Part shown: in pieces, positions 1 through 4,798 of the stretch
How the letters are laid out: each line of letters opens with the position of its first letter
How positions within the stretch are numbered: position 1 is the first letter of the stretch
NCBI GenBank assembly: GCA_044222395.1
Contig: JBGANK010000096.1
Location: forward strand, 1 to 7,092
Direction: 5' to 3'
DNA: 7,092 nucleotides
Origin: JAEUMD01 sp044222395
GTDB lineage: Bacteria; Pseudomonadota; Alphaproteobacteria; Rhizobiales; Hyphomicrobiaceae
Translations under genes and position numbers: made by a program
Notes under the pieces: model-generated
Database searches by the model: none
What the model was told of the DNA's origin: nothing
The model's input: only the letters and a program-made list of their open reading frames with translations

Positions 1-257
1 AGCGCGACCGTTGTCACCGACCGCCCGCTCTCCAAATTGAGCGTAAGCTTGATGACATTGAAGTCCTTGCTTCGCGGACTTGGGTGGATTGAGTATCGCT
101 GTTCGAGGACATTTTCTGCAGTTGCCCAGTCAGCGCCGAATCGTTGCGCACCTTTGAGCGGGATAATCAGCTCGCCGTTAGGCTTTTCGACGACCGTGAA
201 TAGCGTTCGAATACCTCCTGGAACTTGAATGGAAAATCTCGTGACGCTTCGAGGCAT
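1..257 (-). CDS. 5' part of a hypothetical gene, runs off the left edge
   Basis: Reading the minus strand from an ATG at 257-255 gives 85 codons with no stop to the edge of the window. The protein starts MPRSVTRFSIQVPGGIRTLF and goes on with FTVVEKPNGELIIPLKGAQRFG and, later, a VLEQRYSIHPSPRS stretch. The composition is that of a soluble protein; I see no signal peptide or membrane segment. I do not recognise the family. The ATG is the only good start, since a stop (TAG) lies just upstream in another frame and no ATG is found upstream in this frame; the ribosome site is weak (CCGGGGTAG). The gene diverges from the 227-aa gene at 311 with only 53 bases between the two starts, so they probably share a bidirectional control region. 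The C-terminus lies outside the window. The 63-codon plus-strand frame over 37-228 is its shadow. Confidence 0.6.
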   Translation of the reverse strand, partial: MPRSVTRFSIQVPGGIRTLFTVVEKPNGELIIPLKGAQRFGADWATAENVLEQRYSIHPSPRSKDFNVIKLTLNLESGRSVTTVA

Positions 258-310
258 GACAACTACCCCGGAACACAGCGGATCATTGTCACCGAGGTGA
301 GGCCGCGCCG
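258..310. promoter_or_regulatory. divergent intergenic region between two hypothetical genes
   Basis: These 53 bases separate two outward-facing start codons. The right half holds GAGGTGAGG (293-301), a good Shine-Dalgarno sequence for the gene at 311. Both promoters must lie here or within the opposing gene. I see no convincing -35/-10 pair, so the call rests on gene arrangement. Confidence 0.4.
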
Positions 311-994
311 ATGACGACGGTAGCGCAAGTCAAGAAGATGGTGCAGCCGTTGCTCGCACGGCATACCGATCTCGCACTGGTAGGACGCTGGATTTACCTC
401 AAGCCCGTGCATAACATCGCGCGGGCTGTGTTGATTGATCGCATGCTCAATCCAGAGAAGTTCAGACCGCAATGGGCCGTCGTGCACCTTTTTCAGGCTC
501 GGAAATCATTCCCGCTGAATTGGGGTGAATGGCTTTATAATGAGTCTTCACCAGCGCCTGGCTCTTGGAAAATAACCGACGCCAATATTTCACAGGCTCT
601 CATTGACCAGATCGAGCGGCGCGCTCTCCCTCAATTACGGGCAATCAAGACGCTGGACGATTATCTTGCGTTCGTCTCGCAGCACATGTTCCGGCACAAG
701 TTATTCGACTGGCCGCAATGCAAGGTCATCGTCGATGTTGCCCTCGGCGACCTTGAAGCGGCTCGGTCGATCTGCAAAAAAAACCTGCCGCGGTGGTCAG
801 TCGACCGCCCGAATTACGATGAAGACGACAAGGCAGAAAACCGTCGGTTCCGGGACCTGTGCGCGAGGCTGGCCGACGACGACCGCGCGGGGCTCGCGCG
901 CCTCCTGCACGAATGGGAGGCCTATACCGTGAAAAACTTCAAGATCGAACACCTGTGGGAGTCGACCCCGTTTCCGCTGGAGTTTGGCGGATAA
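311..994 (+). CDS. hypothetical protein, 227 aa
   Basis: A 227-aa soluble protein beginning MTTVAQVKKMVQPLLARH and ending ESTPFPLEFGG. The ATG at 311 is preceded by GAGGTGAGG at 293-301 with about nine bases of spacing. Features visible: an N-terminal helix, a beta-like stretch LALVGRWIYLKPVHNIARAV (residues 22-41), a tryptophan-rich patch around FPLNWGEWLYN, and a charged helical C-terminal third. No signal peptide, membrane segment, metal motif or nucleotide loop is evident. I have a memory of similar uncharacterised proteins with the same VAQVKK start and TPFPLE end in Bradyrhizobium-like genomes, but I cannot name a domain. Codon use is normal for a high-GC genome, although GC is lower than in the mobile elements to its right. 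An A8 run at 776-783 is in a slippery context, but the -1 frame closes quickly. No function is assigned. Confidence 0.8.
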   Translation: MTTVAQVKKMVQPLLARHTDLALVGRWIYLKPVHNIARAVLIDRMLNPEKFRPQWAVVHLFQARKSFPLNWGEWLYNESSPAPGSWKITDANISQALIDQIERRALPQLRAIKTLDDYLAFVSQHMFRHKLFDWPQCKVIVDVALGDLEAARSICKKNLPRWSVDRPNYDEDDKAENRRFRDLCARLADDDRAGLARLLHEWEAYTVKNFKIEHLWESTPFPLEFGG

Positions 995-1081
995 TGGCCT
1001 GAGGCCTAATCACTTGCCGTCATCGTCCGCGCAAAATTGCCAAACCATACTTCACTGGTGACGTGAGCTGCGAGGTTTCAC

Positions 1082-1182
1082 ATGGCGATGGAAATCTATG
1101 TCATCTCCGATAACAAACTAACTGCGATATCCACATGGCAGCGAGCCATCGATCTGGAGGGTTTCGACCTTCAATTGTCAAC
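1082..1182 (+). pseudogene. 5' fragment of a small hypothetical gene, truncated by IS66
   Basis: ATG at 1082, with GAGG at 1072-1075 six bases upstream, starts a frame MAMEIYVISDNKLTAISTWQ that continues to ...GFDLQLS (33 codons) before it meets the left terminal repeat of the IS66 element at 1183. The opening pattern (MEIYV-SD--L--I--WQ-AID-EGF-L-LS) looks like a family of short uncharacterised proteins I recall from rhizobia. The frame then runs on into IS66 DNA, giving a chimeric 85-codon ORF that ends at 1339; its last 52 residues are antisense to tnpC and are not a natural C-terminus. The missing 3' part is not found just right of the IS66 element, so the gene lost its end or it lies beyond the neighbouring IS21 element. 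It sits 87 bases after the 227-aa gene, in the same direction, and could have been co-transcribed with it. Confidence 0.65.
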
Positions 1183-1203
1183 GTTAGCGTTGCTTCAACA
1201 CCC
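1183..1203 (+). repeat. left terminal inverted repeat of IS66 element
   Basis: GTTAGCGTTGCTTCAACACCC pairs with the inverted right end (3729-3749) at 15 of 21 positions, with GTnAGCG and TGCTT shared. It lies 51 bases past the tnpC stop codon, the usual place for the end distal to tnpA. Confidence 0.65.
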
Positions 1204-1253
1204 TTTTGCCTCGGGCTTGATTTACGGTCAGGGTTGTGAAGTGCGAGAGCGAT

Positions 1254-2861
1254 TTACGCGGCGCGCTGCTGTTGCTGGCGCGCGGCGGCCCAGGTCCATG
1301 GAAGGAGTTCGTCGAGGCGATTGTTGGGCCAGAGATTGACCAAGCGAGCGAGGATATCGGCAAGCCAGGCCTGGGGATCGATGCGGGACAGTTTGGCGGT
1401 TTCGATGAGCGAGGCGAGGATGGCCCAATTTTCGGCGCCGTCGTCGTGACCGGCGAAGAGAGCATTCTTGCGCGTCAGAGCCTGCGGGCGCATCGAACGC
1501 TCGACGATGTTGGTATCGAGTTCGATGCGGCCATCGTCGAGGAAGCGGGAAAGGCCATCCCAGTGCCTGAGCCCATAGCGGATGATCTTGGCCGTCTCCG
1601 AGCCGCCCGCGAGACGCGTGAGTTGATGCTCGAAGAACATCTTGAGGGCGTCGACGAGCGGGCGCGATCGTGCCTGGCGCACGGCACGACGTGCATCGGC
1701 ACTTGCGCCGCGCACGTCCTTCTCGACGACGTAGATCTGCGCAATGCGCGCCACAGCCTCGGTGGCGATAGGCGCATCGCCGCGCTCGGCGATCTTGAAG
1801 AACTCGCGCCGCAGGTGGCTCCAGCAGAAGGCGACGGTGATCCTGTCCGCCGGCAGCTTCTTGTAGGGGGCATAGCCGTCGCACTGCACGATGCCGCGAT
1901 AGTCGGCGAGCAGCTTGTCGAGATGCTCGCCACCTCGACCCGGCGCGTAAGTATAGACCACGGCCGGCGGATCGGTGCCGCTCCACGGCCGGTCATCGCG
2001 CGCGATCGCCCAGAAGTAGCCGGTCTTCGTCTGACCACGCCCAGGATCGAGCACCGGCACTGGCGTCTCATCGACCGCCAGTTTGGCGGAGGCGAGGAGA
2101 TTGGCCTTGAGCCGTTCGTAAAGCGGCACCAGCTCCGCCGCTGCATAACCGACCCAGAACGCCAGCGTCGAGCGGTCGAGATCGAGGCCTTGGGCGGCCA
2201 GCATTTTGGCTTGGCGGTACAAAGGAAGGTGCCAGCCATATTTGGCCACCAGCACCGAGGCGACCATGGTTTCGGTCGGCAGTCCGGATTTGATCAGATG
2301 CTCTGGCGCCGGCGCTTGTACGATCCGCTCGCAGGCCCGGCAGGCGAGCCTGGGCCGGTGCGTGACAATCACTTGGTATTGGGCCGGGATCACGTCGAGC
2401 CGCTCGGATGTCTCTTCGCCGATCACGTGCATCGGCTGCCTGCAGCAGGGGCAGTTTGTGTCGGCGGGCGCGACTGTCTCGTGAATGCGTGGCAAATGGG
2501 CCGGCAGCGCGCCGCGGTTGATCCGCCGTTTCCGCACCACGGCGACGGCCTGCGTCTTCTCCTCGATCGCCTCGGCCTTGGCGATCGTCTGTTCGATGTC
2601 TTCCAGCGCCAGATTGAGCTGATCGGGATGAAGCTTGGCCAGCCGCTCGCTCTTGGCCTCGAAGCCCTGCGCCTTGCGCAACAGACGACGCAGGCGCTCG
2701 TTGAGTTCGATCAACCTGTCGCGCTCGGCAATCGCAGCGTCGCGCTCGGCAATGGCCGTCGACGCCAAGGCGCGCAGCACATCAATATCGTCGGGAAGCG
2801 AATCAGCCGGTCGGTCCACGCAGCAAGCACAGCACATCACAGGCGATTTGCCAGCACCCAA
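1254..2861 (-). CDS. tnpC: IS66 family transposase TnpC
   Basis: The DDE transposase of the IS66 element; it cuts and joins the element ends. In the 535-codon frame the order is: a coiled-coil leucine- and arginine-rich N-terminus (about 28-100), a zinc-finger-like region with CPCC (137-140) and CRAC (174-177), and a DDE core with D264 in LAVDETPVPVL, D328 in VQCDGYAPYKK and E454 in DTNIVERSMRP. The C-terminus has the usual IS66 tail (LPWTWAAAR) and ends at TAA 1256-1254. All catalytic residues are present and the length is normal, so it should be active. The start is uncertain: the longest frame begins with TTG at 2861, an ATG lies at 2837 and a GTG at 2819, and none has a clear ribosome site. 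The family usually begins shortly before the LPDD motif, so 2837 or 2819 may be the real start. Translation is probably coupled to tnpB, which ends 27 bases before 2861. Confidence 0.95.
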   Translation of the reverse strand: MGAGKSPVMCCACCVDRPADSLPDDIDVLRALASTAIAERDAAIAERDRLIELNERLRRLLRKAQGFEAKSERLAKLHPDQLNLALEDIEQTIAKAEAIEEKTQAVAVVRKRRINRGALPAHLPRIHETVAPADTNCPCCRQPMHVIGEETSERLDVIPAQYQVIVTHRPRLACRACERIVQAPAPEHLIKSGLPTETMVASVLVAKYGWHLPLYRQAKMLAAQGLDLDRSTLAFWVGYAAAELVPLYERLKANLLASAKLAVDETPVPVLDPGRGQTKTGYFWAIARDDRPWSGTDPPAVVYTYAPGRGGEHLDKLLADYRGIVQCDGYAPYKKLPADRITVAFCWSHLRREFFKIAERGDAPIATEAVARIAQIYVVEKDVRGASADARRAVRQARSRPLVDALKMFFEHQLTRLAGGSETAKIIRYGLRHWDGLSRFLDDGRIELDTNIVERSMRPQALTRKNALFAGHDDGAENWAILASLIETAKLSRIDPQAWLADILARLVNLWPNNRLDELLPWTWAAARQQQQRAA

Positions 2862-2888
2862 GGTGCGCCTGATTCACTGTACCGCAGG

Positions 2889-3254
2889 CTATTGCACAGC
2901 TTCCGGTGCAACCACGCGCCGCGCGTGGACGCGCATCCAATCCAGACCCTCGAGCAGCGCCGCCAATTGCGCCGCCGACAATCGCATCACGCCGTCCTCG
3001 ATGCGCGGCCAGCGGAATTTGCCGCCCTCCAACCGCTTGGCGAACAGGCACAGGCCCGTGCCGTCCCAGAAGATCAATTTCACTCTGTCGGCGCGCTTGG
3101 CGCGGAAGCAGAAAATCACGCCCGAGAACGGATCGGCCTTCAATTGCTCCTGCACCAGCGCCGCAAGCCCGTCCATGCCTTTGCGGAAGTCCACGGGCTT
3201 CGTCGCCACCAGAACCCGGATCGGTCCCGGCGGGATCAGCATCCCGCCACTCAT
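2889..3254 (-). CDS. tnpB: IS66 family accessory protein TnpB
   Basis: A 121-aa protein with the signature of the IS66 Orf2/TnpB family: VDFRKGMDGLAALVQ (residues about 21-35), FSGVIFCFRAKRADRVKLIFWDG (about 43-65) and FRWPR. It is required with TnpA and TnpC for transposition of IS66 elements; its biochemical role is not settled. The length is that usual for the family. Its ATG overlaps the tnpA stop by four bases (ATGA at 3254-3251), which indicates translational coupling. The next gene, tnpC, follows after a short gap. Confidence 0.95.
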   Translation of the reverse strand: MSGGMLIPPGPIRVLVATKPVDFRKGMDGLAALVQEQLKADPFSGVIFCFRAKRADRVKLIFWDGTGLCLFAKRLEGGKFRWPRIEDGVMRLSAAQLAALLEGLDWMRVHARRVVAPEAVQ

Positions 3255-3709
3255 ACGTGCGAGCGCCGAACCGCGCGCAAGACGACTTCGACATCTCGCG
3301 GATTGGCGCCGCCCGGCACCCTCACCCTGATAGTCCCCATCACGATCTCGATGCAGGCGGGACGGCGCTCATGGGTGGCTTTGTTCACCTGTGCTGATTC
3401 AACCGATACCACAGGCACAAACGTTGGTATCTCATCGGCCGGCAGGGCGAAGCAGCCATCCTTGGCCGCCCTGATCCAGTTCGACAGATGCTGTGGAGCG
3501 AGATCATGCCGTCGCGCTACGTCCGCAATCACCGCACCCGGCGCGATCGCCTCAGCAACGATCCGCCCCTTCTCCTCATCGCTCCACCGTCGGCGGCGGA
3601 CCGCGCCCGTTACCTCCGCGCGGCGGCGAACAATCTGCGTGTCGTCACTAATGTCGACCATAATGTGCACACGATCCTCGATCCCAAGAGAATCGCGATC
3701 GTGCACCAT
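3251..3709 (-). CDS. tnpA: IS66 family accessory protein TnpA, helix-turn-helix
   Basis: A 152-aa protein with a transposase-type helix-turn-helix region at about residues 38-85 (RRRRWSDEEKGRIVAEA then VADVARRHDL-type spacing and LSNWIRAAK), the part that should bind the element ends. The C-terminal portion (IEIVMGTIRVRVPGGA) is typical of IS66 Orf1. The start at 3709 is favoured because GAGGGAAGG lies directly upstream on the minus strand; an internal ATG at 3661 (MVDISDD) has no such site. First gene of the tnpABC unit, starting 41 bases inside the right terminal repeat end, so it is controlled by a promoter at the element edge or by outside transcription. It overlaps tnpB by four bases. 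Confidence 0.92.
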   Translation of the reverse strand: MVHDRDSLGIEDRVHIMVDISDDTQIVRRRAEVTGAVRRRRWSDEEKGRIVAEAIAPGAVIADVARRHDLAPQHLSNWIRAAKDGCFALPADEIPTFVPVVSVESAQVNKATHERRPACIEIVMGTIRVRVPGGANPRDVEVVLRAVRRSHV

Positions 3710-3728
3710 TCGCCTTCCCTCAGCTATG

Positions 3729-3749
3729 TGGGGTGAAAGCAGCGCTTAC
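3729..3749 (-). repeat. right terminal inverted repeat of IS66 element
   Basis: Read inward on the minus strand it starts GTAAGCGCTGCTTTC, the typical IS66 end. It lies 19 bases upstream of the tnpA start, so the tnpABC promoter must be very close to or overlap this end. Confidence 0.75.
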
Positions 3750-3796
3750 CGACGAACTCAATGTCAATCAGCACTGAATGGGGACCCCAGAACGGC

Positions 3797-3820
3797 GTCC
3801 AAAAGGGCCCCCCTTTGGAC
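3797..3820. repeat. 24-bp palindrome in the IS21 terminus
   Basis: GTCCAAA and TTTGGAC form perfect 7-base arms, extended inward by AGGG/CCCC to 10 matches of 11. A smaller palindrome GGGGACCCC lies at 3780-3788. These lie between istB and the presumed element end and are best read as transposase-binding terminal repeats; a terminator role for istB is possible but there is no T tract. Confidence 0.55.
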
Positions 3821-3839
3821 AAGAGAAGGGGTGCAAGCC

Positions 3840-3881
3840 GCGAGCGAGCGCGCCGTCATGGAGCGCTGTAGCGAGCGAGCG
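3840..3881. repeat. pair of direct GCGAGCGAGCG repeats
   Basis: The 11-mer GCGAGCGAGCG occurs at 3840-3850 and 3871-3881, a spacing of 31 bases, in the untranslated tail between istB and the IS21 end. They may be part of the subterminal binding sites of the IS21 element or simple low-complexity repeats. Confidence 0.4.
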
Positions 3882-3892
3882 GGTTGCGTGTT

Positions 3893-4302
3893 TCAGGCTC
3901 GGCTTTTGAAGCGCCAGCTGTCGTTGCCGGTCTCGACGATGTCGCAGTGGTGAGTGAGACGATCGAGCAGCGCCGTTGTCATCTTGGCGTCTCCGAAGAC
4001 GCTCGGCCATTCGCCGAAGGCGAGATTGGTGGTGACGACGATCGAGGTTCGTTCGTAGAGCCGGCTGACGAGATGGAAGAGGAGCTGTCCACCCGACTGG
4101 GCGAAGGGCAGATAGCCGAGTTCGTCGAGAACGATGAAGTCCATGCGGGTGAGGTGATCGGCGATCCTTCCCTGCCGGCCGTTGCGGGTCTCCGTCTCCA
4201 GCCGATTGACGAGATCGACGACATTGTAGAAGCGACCACGCGCGCCGGCGCGAATGCAGCTTCGCGCAATGGCGATGGCGAGATGGGTCTTGCCGGTTCC
4301 GG
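3893..4302 (-). pseudogene. istB: IstB C-terminal part (IS21 helper ATPase), cut at the P-loop
   Basis: Read on the minus strand from 4302, the frame gives GTGKTHLAIAIARS, then a region with NVVDLVNRLETE, the Walker B segment MDFIVLDELGYLPF, the sensor region TSIVVTTNLAFGEWPSVFGD and a typical end WRFKSRA with stop at 3895-3893. IstB is the AAA+ ATPase that helps the IstA transposase pick and activate target DNA. About 136 codons are present here; the N-terminal part is at 6882-7092. The break falls inside the Walker A codons: the serine-recombinase element sits between GPP and GTGKT. Only a downstream fragment from the ATG at 4144 has a conventional start, and it lacks Walker A, so no working ATPase is expected. 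Confidence 0.9.
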
Positions 4303-4320
4303 TTGAAGCAGCGACATACT
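4285..4320. other. attL: left recombination junction of the serine-recombinase element
   Basis: Host half to 4299 is istB Walker A code; CGG at 4300-4302 is the shared core; element half starts TTGAAGCAG at 4303. Exactly three bases are shared between host and element arms. Of the two dinucleotides in the core, only GG (CC) is non-palindromic and could define insertion direction, so it is the likelier crossover pair. Confidence 0.75.
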
Positions 4321-4782
4321 GCCGGGTATCACAGCGACGGTGAGCGGATTCATTATCCGTTTCACCCGCGCTGCGGGGACGTTGTGGTTATTGTTCGGCG
4401 TCAGCGTTTCCAAGGCGGAGACGTGTTCGTCGTTCATCAACTCGATGGAACGCTGGCGCATATTCCCTGCTGGATGATGAGCGAGGCTGCCGCGCATCAC
4501 GATTTACGCTCTGAGCCGCGGCTTCCGCTCGAAAGCCTTCGCGATCTACGGATCGAGATCGACTCGCTTTTAGACTTTCTCCGATTGGATTCGAAAGCGG
4601 AGGGAGTCGTCGATGAAGCGCGCGCCGGCGAAGCGGCATCCCGATCTGTTCGGGGACGACGGTCCGCCGATCGTCGTGCCGAGCGGACAGAAGCAAGGTC
4701 TGGTTCGACTGATTCGGACCATGCTGATGGAAATCGAGACAACGACATCGGCGCCAACGGCGAAGCGGGAGGGCGGCGATGA
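4303..4782 (+). CDS. DUF5372-like protein, start lost in the integrated form
   Basis: The frame contains IHYPFHPRCGDVVVIVRR, then DGTLAHIPCWM and an alpha-helical part LRDLRIEIDSLLDFLRLDS (to about residue 94). The YPFHP-G-----V-RR and DGTL--IP-WM pattern is what I recall of DUF5372-type proteins encoded beside serine recombinases in alphaproteobacteria; function unknown. As integrated, the frame has no ATG or GTG before the conserved part. The only candidate start is TTG at 4303, the first base inside the element, with no ribosome site in the istB DNA before it, and an in-frame TGA at 4207-4209 without intervening starts. If the ends are joined in a circle, five codons from ATG 6870 (M-N-Q-D-R) precede it with a good ribosome site. 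The tail from about codon 104 overlaps the 61-aa gene in another frame, is arginine-rich, and ends by ATGA overlap with the recombinase. Confidence 0.7.
   Translation: MKQRHTAGYHSDGERIHYPFHPRCGDVVVIVRRQRFQGGDVFVVHQLDGTLAHIPCWMMSEAAAHHDLRSEPRLPLESLRDLRIEIDSLLDFLRLDSKAEGVVDEARAGEAASRSVRGRRSADRRAERTEARSGSTDSDHADGNRDNDIGANGEAGGRR
4599..4606 (+). promoter_or_regulatory. strong ribosome binding site of the 61-aa gene
   Basis: GGAGGGAG lies six bases before ATG 4613. It supports this start even though it is inside the frame of the preceding gene. Confidence 0.6.
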
Positions 4783-4798
4783 CGAAGATCACGCCTGA
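4613..4798 (+). CDS. 61-aa accessory protein of the serine-recombinase element
   Basis: Starts MKRAPAKRHPDLFGDDGPPI and continues with VVPSGQKQGLVRLIRTMLMEIE. A basic N-terminus, an HPDLF motif, a proline-rich turn and one amphipathic helix are visible; no known domain. Small proteins with an HPDLF motif followed by a leucine-rich helix are, from memory, regular companions of this recombinase type. The start is set by GGAGGGAG six bases upstream. The gene lies within the 3' part of the preceding frame (170 bases shared, +1 frame) and overlaps the recombinase start by 20 bases. Third-position G and C are frequent, which favours it as the real coding frame here. A role in recombination control or in assisting the recombinase is a guess. 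Confidence 0.7.
   Translation: MKRAPAKRHPDLFGDDGPPIVVPSGQKQGLVRLIRTMLMEIETTTSAPTAKREGGDDEDHA

Larger units (their letters stand above)
1183..3749 (-). mobile_element. IS66-family insertion sequence, about 2567 bp, complete
   Basis: The unit contains tnpC, tnpB and tnpA in the order and orientation typical of IS66-family elements, and its length is normal for the family. The ends begin GTTAGCG (left) and GTAAGCG (right, read from 3749 inward); over 21 bases they match at 15 positions. The GTAAGCG end is characteristic of IS66. IS66 elements usually make 8-bp target duplications, but the flanks here (TTGTCAAC at 1175-1182, CGACGAAC at 3750-3757) do not match, which points to a later deletion or recombination at one side. 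Genes look intact, so the element may still be active. Confidence 0.88.

Noticed and set aside
776..783. A8 run with the slippery heptamer A-AAA-AAC in the 227-aa gene
   Set aside because: The -1 frame meets a stop after about a dozen codons and the zero frame gives a complete protein, so programmed frameshifting is not needed.
995..1010. GGCC-TGA-GGCC hairpin after the 227-aa gene
   Set aside because: Stem of four bases without a T tract; too weak to call a terminator.
1236..3953. 905-codon plus-strand open frame
   Set aside because: It is antisense to the whole IS66 tnpCBA unit, has arginine- and alanine-rich low-information sequence and no family pattern. Long antisense frames are common in GC-rich DNA.
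3884..4306. 140-codon plus-strand frame in the istB region
   Set aside because: Antisense to conserved IstB code, acidic low-information sequence, crosses the element junction by four bases only.
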